36,374 nucleotides of DNA from Alphaproteobacteria bacterium (lineage in GTDB: Bacteria > Pseudomonadota > Alphaproteobacteria > ATCC43930 > CGMCC-115725): contig JAJPHB010000049.1 of the NCBI GenBank assembly GCA_021325525.1, forward strand, positions 1 through 36,374, read 5' to 3'. Below the pieces are notes generated by a model. It saw only the letters and a program-made list of their open reading frames with translations, searched no databases and was not told where the DNA came from. Positions 9,463 through 16,258 of the stretch are shown here, piece by piece. A program made the translations under genes and the position numbers. Numbering within the stretch: the stretch's first letter is position 1; every line of letters starts with the position of its first letter.

Positions 9463-10163
9463 ATCTCGTCGGCCTCGGCAAGCGCGCGGCGGAGATCGGC
9501 GACCGAGAAGCCCGGGCGCTTTGCCGCGTCGAGCAGCACCTTCTCGCGCCGCGCCAGCAGCGCCGCCGCCTCCGGCACCTGGCGCGCGACGGCGTGCGGA
9601 ATGACGACGGCGCCGTGGCGGTCGGCATGGACGAGGTCGTCGTGGCGCACCACCATGCCGTGGACGCTGACCGTGCCGCCGAAATCGACGAGCTCGACAT
9701 GCGCGTGCGAGGGCATGACCGAGCCGGCGAGGACGAAGAAGCCCTTCGCCATGGCGTCGAGATCGCGCACGCAGCCATCGGTGACGACGCCGACCGCGCC
9801 CAGCGCCTGGTGGAGATGCGTCTGCACCTCGCCCCAGAAGGCGCCGAAGCCGAGATCGGGGCCGTCGACATCCTGGATGACGGTGATGGTCGGGCGCGGC
9901 GGCGCCGCGATGTATTCGTAATAGGCGATGCGGTGGCGCCGCGCCTCCTCCTTGGCGCGGCCATAGGGTTCGCGCGCGCGGATCATCGCGGTGCGCGCAT
10001 AGCCCACCACCGGCTTCAGCTCGGGGAAGGGCGCGTAGAGCGGCCGCCGGTTGAAGCCGAGCGCGCGCCGCTCCGGCGCCACCAGCTCGAGGGCGTTGCA
10101 GATGGTGGGCGTATCCCACGCCCGCAGCGCCTCGAGCTCCGCCTCGGTCAGTGTGTCGCTCAT
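9456..10163 (-). CDS. RraA-like / HMG aldolase family protein
   Basis: Protein of 235 residues of the RraA / 4-hydroxy-4-methyl-2-oxoglutarate aldolase family (older label: demethylmenaquinone methyltransferase-like). The active-site motif TDGCVRD is at 128-134, with R133 and D134 in the positions used by class II pyruvate aldolases for substrate and metal. GEVQTH at 111-116 is the preceding conserved loop. The ATG at 10163 follows GAGGGAGAG. The enzyme class cleaves 4-hydroxy-2-oxo acids to pyruvate or decarboxylates oxaloacetate. Many family members are uncharacterised, so the reaction here is open. It converges on the thioesterase gene with a 7-bp overlap. Confidence 0.85.
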   Translation of the reverse strand: MSDTLTEAELEALRAWDTPTICNALELVAPERRALGFNRRPLYAPFPELKPVVGYARTAMIRAREPYGRAKEEARRHRIAYYEYIAAPPRPTITVIQDVDGPDLGFGAFWGEVQTHLHQALGAVGVVTDGCVRDLDAMAKGFFVLAGSVMPSHAHVELVDFGGTVSVHGMVVRHDDLVHADRHGAVVIPHAVARQVPEAAALLARREKVLLDAAKRPGFSVADLRRALAEADEIH

Positions 10164-10420
10164 GCCGTGCTCTCCCTCTTTTTTGATGCCGCGACGGTGG
10201 CCCAAAGCTATGCGGCGGTCAATTCGTTCGGCGGCCGCTTCTCGGCACAAAAAATTGCCAAGCCGACGGTCAGGCTTATCTTTTTTGGCGAGATGAGGCT
10301 TGCATCGGCGCGGTCGGAACCGGTAAGCAGCAGCGGGGCGATGGCCATGCTCCGCTCTGCCGGCGCGTGCGGCGCACCGCGCGGCGGAGGCAACCCAATT
10401 GAGAGGGAAGGGTGCCCACC

Positions 10421-10687
10421 ATGACGAAGATGCTGACATGCCTTGCCGCGGCGGTGGTGATCGCCGGCGGCCTCACCGCGCTGCCGGCGGCGGCCGCCGG
10501 AACCGCGGCGCCCGCCACCAAGGCGGCGCCGGCGCACCACAAATCGGCGCACAAGGCGAGCTGCTACGACTATGCCTGGGATTCGCAGCAGATGAAGGAT
10601 TGCCTCGCCAAGGGCGACAAGATGACGAAGCCGGCGGCGGCCCACAAATCCATGAAGAAGAAGCCGGCGAAGAAGACGGCGAGCTGA
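10421..10687 (+). CDS. Small exported lysine-rich protein
   Basis: An 88-residue protein with a clear Sec signal peptide (MTKMLTCLAAAVVIAGGLTA, cleavage probably after ALPAAAA near residue 25). The mature part is rich in Ala, Lys and His, has two cysteines in SCYDYAWDSQQMKDC that could form a disulfide, and ends in a basic tail. GAGAGGGAAGGG lies just upstream of the ATG at 10421; a GTG at 10412 is also in frame but overlaps that ribosome binding site. I do not recognise the family. It is probably a periplasmic protein of unknown role. A strong hairpin follows the stop. Confidence 0.75.
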   Translation: MTKMLTCLAAAVVIAGGLTALPAAAAGTAAPATKAAPAHHKSAHKASCYDYAWDSQQMKDCLAKGDKMTKPAAAHKSMKKKPAKKTAS

Positions 10688-10699
10688 TCGGCGGGACGG

Positions 10700-10739
10700 G
10701 ACCCGGCGGCCCTCCCCGGCGGGAGGAGCCGCCCGGGTC
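10700..10739 (+). terminator. Strong stem-loop after the small exported protein gene
   Basis: Nested inverted repeat starting 12 nt after the stop: GACCCGGCGGC (10700-10710) pairs with GCCGCCCGGGTC (10728-10739) with one bulge, and inside it CCTCCC (10711-10716) pairs with GGGAGG (10721-10726) around a CGGC tetraloop. No T tract follows, so if it terminates it does so without the usual U run, as is common in high-GC genomes. Confidence 0.5.
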
Positions 10740-11103
10740 AGGCTGGCTCCGCGGCGCGCCGCCGGCTGTCCGCTGCTCCGTCACTCCTCTTCCACGTTCC
10801 CGAAGGCGATGAGGGTGGCGCGCCGCAGCCCCTTGATGGCCTTGCGCCAGGCTAGGGCTGACGGTCCTGGCCGATTGGGGGGCGTCGGCATCGCCTCCCA
10901 AAGGCGGCGATAGTGCGCCTCGAACCGCCCGCGGGCGGCGTGTCGGGCGGCCGCGGCGGCATGGTCACGCGCGGTCGCGGCAGATCAATTGAAGGATGAG
11001 GCGAGCTTGACTCGCCGGGATGACGCTCTTACGGTCCGGCCTTGACGGCGGGCGCGCCGGCTCTAAATCCTGGCATGCGCTCTGCCGAGGCAAACAAACG
11101 TCA
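10740..11103. other. Gene-poor stretch before hpf, with a possible gene remnant
   Basis: No complete gene is evident. On the minus strand the frame 10781-10984 is open and reads like real coding sequence (…RFEAHYRRLWEAMPTPPNRP… and …LAWRKAIKGLRRATLIAFG…, ending EEE-stop). It has no start codon before the upstream TGA except an internal ATG, so it may be a decayed gene or chance. A perfect 6-bp hairpin (GGCGAG/CTCGCC, 11000-11016, 5-nt loop) lies about 90 nt before hpf. The hpf promoter is probably within the last 100 bp, but I see no convincing -35/-10 pair. Confidence 0.3.
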
Positions 11104-11712
11104 ATGCAGCTTTCCGTTTCCGGTAAGCAGATCGATGTCGGCGACGCGTTGCGCCAACATGTCGCCGACGCGCTCGAGGCCATCATCGGCAAATACTTTG
11201 GCAAGGCGATCGAATCCCATGTCGTCTTCTCGCGCGAGGCGCATCTGCTGCGCGCCGACATCTCGGTGCATCTCAACCGCTACCTTCTCGTCCAGGGCCA
11301 GGCGGCGGCGGGCGACGCCTACGCCGCCTTCGACAGCGCGGCGGAGCGGATCGCCAAGCGCATCCGCCGCTACAAGCGGCGCCTGCGCGATCATCATCAG
11401 CGGCCGCGCGACGGCGACGCCGCCGAATCCGTGCCGGCCCGCAGCTACGTCCTCGCCGAGAGCGAGGAGGCGGATGCGGAGGAGGCGCCGGCCGGCGACC
11501 AGCCCGTCATCATCGCCGAGATGGAATGCGAAATACCGGCCCTCACCGTCAGCGAGGCGGTGATGCGCATGGATCTCGCCGACCAGCCCAGCTTTGTTTT
11601 TCGCAACCGGGCGCATGGCGGCCTCAACGTCGTTTACCGCCGGAGCGACGGCCATATCGGCTGGGTCGATCCCGATCTGCGCGCGTCCCCTTCCACCAGA
11701 CCGAAATCCTAG
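11104..11712 (+). CDS. hpf: Ribosome hibernation promoting factor, long form
   Basis: Long-type HPF of 202 residues. The N-terminal S30AE/YfiA domain (about 1-105) starts MQLSVSGKQIDVGDALRQHV and continues with the basic helix ERIAKRIRRYKRRLRDHH that lies along 16S rRNA. A variable acidic linker follows (about 110-140). The C-terminal dimerisation domain (about 141-192) has IIAEMECEIPALTVSEAVMRM and FVFRNRAHGGLNVVYRRSDG. Long HPF joins two 70S ribosomes into inactive 100S dimers in stationary phase or starvation. The start is set by homology. It is followed 12 bp later by ptsN, the order usual in alphaproteobacteria, where rpoN is often upstream; here rpoN is absent. Confidence 0.95.
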   Translation: MQLSVSGKQIDVGDALRQHVADALEAIIGKYFGKAIESHVVFSREAHLLRADISVHLNRYLLVQGQAAAGDAYAAFDSAAERIAKRIRRYKRRLRDHHQRPRDGDAAESVPARSYVLAESEEADAEEAPAGDQPVIIAEMECEIPALTVSEAVMRMDLADQPSFVFRNRAHGGLNVVYRRSDGHIGWVDPDLRASPSTRPKS

Positions 11713-11724
11713 ACCAGAGTTCCG

Positions 11725-12189
11725 ATGGATATCGCCGACCTCCTCACGCCCGACGGCGTGATCGCCAGCCTGCGCGCCCCCGGCAAGAAACAGGTGCTGC
11801 AAGAGCTGGCGCGCCGCGCCGCCAGCCTCGCCGGCCTGCATGAAAGGCGGGTCTTCGAGGTGCTGCTCGAACGCGAGCGGCTGGGCTCGACCGGCATCGG
11901 CATGGGGGTCGCCATTCCCCATGGCCGCGTCGCCGAGCTGACGCGCCTCTACGGCGTCTTCGCGCGGCTGGAGCGGCCGATCGACTTCGCCGCCATCGAC
12001 GACCGGCCGGTCGATCTCGTCTTCCTGCTGCTCGCCCCGGAAAGCGCCGGCGCTGACCATCTGAAGGCGCTGGCCCGCGTCTCGCGGCTCTTCCGCAATG
12101 CCGCCATCTGCGAGAAGCTGCGCGGCACCGACAACAAGGACGCGCTCTACGCCCTCCTGACCGACGGCAGCGCCAGCGCCGCGGCCTAG
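11725..12189 (+). CDS. ptsN: Nitrogen-PTS enzyme IIA (EIIA-Ntr)
   Basis: EIIA-Ntr of 154 residues, the last phospho-acceptor of the nitrogen-related phosphotransferase relay (PtsP-NPr-PtsN). The phosphorylated histidine is H66 in GVAIPHGR (61-68), with RERLGSTGIGMG before it and VDLVFLLLAPES after it, all family hallmarks. It regulates rather than transports: in other proteobacteria its phosphorylation state controls potassium uptake, kinases and storage polymer metabolism. It lies 12 bp after hpf and is probably cotranscribed. Length and start (MDIADLLTPDGVI) are typical. Confidence 0.95.
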   Translation: MDIADLLTPDGVIASLRAPGKKQVLQELARRAASLAGLHERRVFEVLLERERLGSTGIGMGVAIPHGRVAELTRLYGVFARLERPIDFAAIDDRPVDLVFLLLAPESAGADHLKALARVSRLFRNAAICEKLRGTDNKDALYALLTDGSASAAA

Positions 12190-12238
12190 GCGCGCCCGGC
12201 CTCGCAGGTCAGTCCCTCGAAATTTGCGCAGCCATGCG

Positions 12239-12252
12239 CCGTCGCGCGACGG
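12239..12252. promoter_or_regulatory. Perfect 14-bp palindrome upstream of the aminotransferase gene
   Basis: CCGTCGCGCGACGG is a perfect palindrome, 62 bp before the aminotransferase ATG and 50 bp after the ptsN stop. It could be a dimeric regulator's operator or part of a ptsN terminator. No T tract follows. Palindromes of CG-rich words do arise by chance at this GC content. Confidence 0.3.
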
Positions 12253-12313
12253 TAGAAGGGTAAGGCCTCGCGCGATGATGCGCGCAATAAGCATTGCAGC
12301 AGGAGGAAACGGC

Positions 12314-13504
12314 ATGGCGGCGACGAGAGGGCGTCAGTTCTTCCAGAATCCGGGCCCGACCAACATCCCGGACCGGGTCCTGCGGGCCATGGACCGCCCG
12401 GCTCTCGATTTCATGGGCGCCGAGTTCCGCGCCATCGCTGCCGAATGCTATGAGGGGCTTCGCGCCCTTCTCAAGACCGAGGCCGCCATCCTCGTCTACG
12501 CCGCCTCGGGCCACGGCGCCTGGGAAGCGGCGATCGTCAACCTCTTCTCGCCGGGCGACAAGGTGCTGGTGCTGGAGAGCGGCTATTTCTCGCTCAATTG
12601 GGGAAGGCTCGCCGAGGAGTACGGCGTCGTCGTCGAGACGCTGGCGAGCGACTGGCGCGCCGGCATCGACCCCGCCGCCGTCGAGGCGCGCCTCAAGGAG
12701 GACAAGGCGCGGACGCTGAAGGCCGTGCTCCTCGTCCATAACGAGACCTCGACCGGGGTCGCCAATCGTTGCGCCGAGATCCGCCGGGCGATCGACGCCG
12801 CGCACCATCCGGCGCTCTTCATGGTCGATGTCATCTCCTCGCTCGGCTCCTTCGATTTCCGCATGGACGAGTGGCAGGCCGATGTCGTCGTCGGCGGCTC
12901 GCAGAAGGGGCTGATGCTGCCGCCCGGCATGGCCTTCACCGGCGCCAGCGCGAAGGCGCTGCGCGCCGCCGCGAGCGCGCGGCTGCCGCGCGTCTATTGG
13001 GATTGGCGGCGCCTTGTCGAGGGCAACCGCCAGACGAAGTTCCCGGGAACGGCGCCGGTCCATCTCTTCTACGGGCTGCAGGAGGCGCTCCGCATGATCG
13101 CCGAGGAGGGGCTCGACCAAGTCTTCGCCCGCCACCACCGCCTCGCCGAGGCGACGCGGCGGGCGGTCCGCGTCTGGCGCTCCAATGACGGACCCGAGAT
13201 CTTCGCCGCCGATCCCCGCGTCCAATCCGATTCGATCACGGCGGTGCTCGTCCCCGAGGGGCAGGATGCCGAACGCGTCCGCCAGATCGCCCTCGACCGC
13301 TTCAACGTCTCGCTGGGCGGCGGGCTCGACCGCCTGGGCGGCCGCGTCTTCCGCATCGGCCATATGGGCGACCTCAACGAGCCGATGCTGCTCGGCGCCC
13401 TGGCCGCGGTCGAGATGGCGCTCGAACTCGCGGGCGTGCCGCATGGCAAGGGCGGCGTCGCCGCGGCGATGGACTATCTCGCGGAGGAAGCGCGGCGCGG
13501 CTGA
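12314..13504 (+). CDS. Class V aminotransferase, serine-glyoxylate / alanine-glyoxylate type
   Basis: PLP enzyme of 396 residues. FFQNPGPTNIPDRVLRAMDR at the N-terminus is typical of serine-glyoxylate aminotransferases. ASGHGAWEAAIVN (64-76) contacts the PLP phosphate, D172 in VDVISSLG holds the pyridine nitrogen, and K198 in GGSQKGLMLPPG forms the Schiff base. The start is fixed by an ideal AGGAGGAAAC just upstream. It would make glycine from glyoxylate with serine or alanine as donor, producing hydroxypyruvate or pyruvate. Other serine-cycle genes are not seen here, so a photorespiratory-like or glyoxylate-detoxifying role is as likely. It converges with the enolase-superfamily gene, 5 bp between stops. 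Confidence 0.9.
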   Translation: MAATRGRQFFQNPGPTNIPDRVLRAMDRPALDFMGAEFRAIAAECYEGLRALLKTEAAILVYAASGHGAWEAAIVNLFSPGDKVLVLESGYFSLNWGRLAEEYGVVVETLASDWRAGIDPAAVEARLKEDKARTLKAVLLVHNETSTGVANRCAEIRRAIDAAHHPALFMVDVISSLGSFDFRMDEWQADVVVGGSQKGLMLPPGMAFTGASAKALRAAASARLPRVYWDWRRLVEGNRQTKFPGTAPVHLFYGLQEALRMIAEEGLDQVFARHHRLAEATRRAVRVWRSNDGPEIFAADPRVQSDSITAVLVPEGQDAERVRQIALDRFNVSLGGGLDRLGGRVFRIGHMGDLNEPMLLGALAAVEMALELAGVPHGKGGVAAAMDYLAEEARRG

Positions 13505-13509
13505 GCGTC

Positions 13510-14643
13510 TCAGTTGTTCGAGCGGATCGTCGTGCCGTCGACGCGGGTCGCGGCCAGCCGCTCCTCGTCGAGGGCGAGGCCGAGCCCGGGCGCCTCGCCG
13601 AGCACGAGATTGCCGTCTCGGTCGATCTCGACCGGCGCCTGCAGCATGAAATCGCGCCGCTCGACGGTCCATTCCGGCGGGTCGTAGGGGAATTCGAGGA
13701 AGGCGGCATCGGCGGCGCCCGCCGCCAGATGCGCGTTGGCGAGGAGGCCGATGCCGTTGCCCCAGGTATGGGGCGTCAGCATGACGTTGGCGGCGCCCGC
13801 CATCGCGGCGACGCGGCGCAGGCCGGTGAGGCCGCCGATGCAGGCGGCGTCCGGCTGCAGCACGTCGAGACAGCCTTCCGCGATGAGGTCGCGGAACTCG
13901 TGCATCTCGCGATTGAGCTCGCCGCCGGCGATGCGGAGCCGCGTCGCTTGCCGCAGGGCCCGCATTCCGGCGCGGTCGGCCCGGTGCAGCGGCTCCTCCA
14001 TCCAATAGACGCCGAGCGCTTCGAGCTCGCGCGCGACGGCGAGCGCGTCCTTCACGGTCCAGGGCGCCATCGTGTCCCAGGGAAAGCGCCAGCCCTGGTT
14101 GCAATCGACCATCAGCTCCAGCCCGTCGCCGACCGCCTTGCGGACGGCGGCGAGCGCCGCCAGATCGGCGCCGATGTCGCCGCGGCGGAAGCGGATCTTG
14201 AGCGCCTTGAAGCCGCGCTCGCGGACGCGCTGCGCCAGCGCCGCCATCGCGCCGGCATCGCGCAGCGTGCCGGAGGAGGCATAGGCGGCGACGCGGTTCG
14301 AGAGGCCGCCCAGCAGCTTCCAGCAGGGCTGGCCCAGGACCTGGCCCGCGAGGTCCCAGAGCGCAAGGTCGAGCGGCCAGACGCGGCCGTAATGGAACGA
14401 GATGTGGTCGATGACGCGGCTGTGGCGCTCGAGGCGCAGCGGATCCTCGCCGATGAAGAGATGCTCGTGCCCGGCGAAACCCATCATGTAGTCGCCGGAG
14501 CCGACGCCCATGCGGCCTTCCTCGTCATAGACGCGGACGATCGTCGCATCGAAGGCGGTGCGCGGCTTCGAGGACCAGCTCGGCCGGAAGGGCGGGTCGA
14601 GGGGAAGCTGGTGCTGCGAAATCTCGATGCGGGCGATGGCCAT
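13510..14643 (-). CDS. Enolase-superfamily enzyme, mandelate racemase subgroup
   Basis: Enzyme of 377 residues with the capping domain and (beta/alpha)7-beta barrel of the enolase superfamily. The K149-x-R151 motif (ALKIR) lies on barrel strand 2. Probable Mg2+ ligands are D180 (VDCNQGW), E216 (MEEPL) and E242 (AGGE). The D265/H292 dyad (LQPDAA, TPHTWG) places it with mandelate racemase-type enzymes rather than muconate cycloisomerases. Such enzymes abstract the proton alpha to a carboxylate, in acid-sugar dehydration or racemisation. The substrate is unknown. The ATG at 14643 follows AGGGGGACGAG. It lies 11 bp after the iron-ADH gene and is probably cotranscribed with it. Confidence 0.88.
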   Translation of the reverse strand: MAIARIEISQHQLPLDPPFRPSWSSKPRTAFDATIVRVYDEEGRMGVGSGDYMMGFAGHEHLFIGEDPLRLERHSRVIDHISFHYGRVWPLDLALWDLAGQVLGQPCWKLLGGLSNRVAAYASSGTLRDAGAMAALAQRVRERGFKALKIRFRRGDIGADLAALAAVRKAVGDGLELMVDCNQGWRFPWDTMAPWTVKDALAVARELEALGVYWMEEPLHRADRAGMRALRQATRLRIAGGELNREMHEFRDLIAEGCLDVLQPDAACIGGLTGLRRVAAMAGAANVMLTPHTWGNGIGLLANAHLAAGAADAAFLEFPYDPPEWTVERRDFMLQAPVEIDRDGNLVLGEAPGLGLALDEERLAATRVDGTTIRSNN

Positions 14644-14654
14644 CTCGTCCCCCT

Positions 14655-15794
14655 TCAGGCCGCGGCGAGCACGGCGCGCGCGATCGCCAGCAGGTCGGCG
14701 TCCTCGGCGGGCCGCGCATTGGCGCGCCGCATCGATGCATTCTCCTCGAGCGCCATCTCAGCGGCGAGGCGCTCCGGCGTCAGCGCCGGGAACTCGTCGG
14801 CGAGCGCGATCTTGACGCCGACCTCGCGCATGAAGGCGTCGACGGCCTCCGGCAGCACGTCCGCCGCGCCGAGCCCGAAGGCGGCGGCGACGCCGGCCCA
14901 AGCCTCGGGCGCGCCGGCGATGTTCCAGGCGAGCGAGGCGCGCAGGCCGAGCCCGGCGGCGCGGCCGTGATGGATGGGGACGAGGCTGCCGAGCGCATGC
15001 GCGACATTGTGGCCGATCGCCGTGCCGGCATTGTTGATGGCGATGCCGGCGAGGCAGGAAGCGAGCAGCATCGCCTCGCGGGCGGCGAGATCGCCGGGCT
15101 GCCGCACCGCCTCCGGCAGGTGGCGGCGGATGAGGCGGATCGCGGCATGCGCAGAGACGTCGTTGGCGGCGCTGCGGTTGCGGTTCGTCGCCGCTTCGAT
15201 CGCATGCACCAGCGCGTCTATCCCGGTCTGCGCCGTGAGCGCGGCCGGAAGGCTCAGGCTCAATGTCGGATCGAGGATCGCCAGCGTCGAGCGGAGCTCG
15301 GCGCCCCAAGCCCAGGCCTTTTTGCCCGCGGCATTGGTGAAGACGGCGGTGGTGGTCGTCTCCGAGCCGGTCCCCGCTGTTGTCGGCACGGCGATGACCG
15401 GCAGGCCGCGGGCGGGGAGGGGATTCCGGCAGAACTGGTAATGCTCGACGCTCTCGGCCGCCGTGGCGATGGCGCCCGCGAGCTTCGCCACGTCGAGCGC
15501 CGAGCCGCCGCCGAGGCCGATGACGAGCTGTGCCCGCTCGCTTCGCGCCAGCGCCGCCGCGGCGTCGATCTCGGCCGAGCCGGGATTGCTCGCAAGGCCC
15601 GCGAACAGGATAGGTCGGTGCCGGCCCGCTTCGAGGGCCGCCGCGACGCGCGCCGCGGCGCCGCCGCGGAGCCCCGGATCAGCCACCAGCAAGATGCGGG
15701 CGGCGGGGCCGGCAAAGCGCGCCGCGTCCGCGGCGATGCCGGCGATCCGGTCGGCGCCGAGCGCGATCTCGGGAACGGGAAGCAAGGTCGTCAT
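14655..15794 (-). CDS. Iron-containing alcohol dehydrogenase (group III ADH)
   Basis: NAD(P)-dependent metal alcohol dehydrogenase of 379 residues. GGGSALDVAK (95-104) binds the pyrophosphate of the cofactor, PTTAGTGSE is at 137-145, and the metal ligands fit D193, H197 (GIDALVHAIE), H262 (IGHNVAHALG) and H276 (PIHHG), with the spacing of the FucO family. Members include lactaldehyde, 1,3-propanediol and 4-hydroxybutyrate dehydrogenases and maleylacetate reductases. No residue I can see decides between them. It sits directly upstream of the enolase-superfamily gene (11 bp), suggesting a short two-step route for a hydroxy or sugar acid. Confidence 0.9.
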   Translation of the reverse strand: MTTLLPVPEIALGADRIAGIAADAARFAGPAARILLVADPGLRGGAAARVAAALEAGRHRPILFAGLASNPGSAEIDAAAALARSERAQLVIGLGGGSALDVAKLAGAIATAAESVEHYQFCRNPLPARGLPVIAVPTTAGTGSETTTTAVFTNAAGKKAWAWGAELRSTLAILDPTLSLSLPAALTAQTGIDALVHAIEAATNRNRSAANDVSAHAAIRLIRRHLPEAVRQPGDLAAREAMLLASCLAGIAINNAGTAIGHNVAHALGSLVPIHHGRAAGLGLRASLAWNIAGAPEAWAGVAAAFGLGAADVLPEAVDAFMREVGVKIALADEFPALTPERLAAEMALEENASMRRANARPAEDADLLAIARAVLAAA

Positions 15795-15880
15795 GGCTGC
15801 GTCCGGGCGCCGCTCCCCTGAAGCCTCGCTGCGCGGCGGAGGGATTTATCCGGCGCCGCGGCGCCAAATCAAGCCCCGTC

Positions 15881-16258
15881 TCATGCCTCGCCGGCGCTGC
15901 CGGCGATGCGGGCGACCAGGTCGAGGACGGCGGCGAGCTTGAAGGGCTTGCGCAGGAACCCGGCATAGCCGTCGCATTCCTCCGCGACGGTCGCCTCCGG
16001 GAGCGAGCTCATGAGGATGACCGGGATCGCGGCAAGGCGGTGATCGCTCTTCAGCGCCCTCAGCATCGCGGCGCCATCCATCACCGGCATCATGAAGTCG
16101 GCGAGAATGACGTCGGGCCGGACTTCCCGCATGTGCTCGAGCGCCTGCCGGCCGTTGATCGCGGTTTCGACTCTGTAGCCCGCGTCGCCCAGCACGGCGC
16201 CAAGGATCTCGGCGACGCTGAACTCGTCTTCGGCGATCAGGACGAGTTTTTTCGTCAT
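15881..16258 (-). CDS. Single-domain response regulator (REC only)
   Basis: A 125-residue CheY-like receiver with no output domain. The acidic pair is E10/D11 (LIAEDE), the phospho-acceptor is D54 (ADFMMPVMDG), the switch Ser is S84 (ILMSS) and the conserved Lys is K104 (LRKPF). All key residues are present, so it should be phosphorylated. Lacking DNA binding, it must act by protein contact or as a phosphate sink. Its ATG overlaps the stop of the KaiC-like gene by 4 bp, so it is the third cistron of the kinase/KaiC/REC operon. An 86-bp gap with a GGCGCC palindrome separates it from the next gene. Confidence 0.92.
   Translation of the reverse strand: MTKKLVLIAEDEFSVAEILGAVLGDAGYRVETAINGRQALEHMREVRPDVILADFMMPVMDGAAMLRALKSDHRLAAIPVILMSSLPEATVAEECDGYAGFLRKPFKLAAVLDLVARIAGSAGEA

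Noticed and set aside
8977-10119. Extension of the PimC-like frame upstream by about 380 codons
   Set aside because: The extra part is antisense to the thioesterase gene and reads out of frame through the RraA-like gene. The ATG at 8976 has a good ribosome binding site and matches the family N-terminus.
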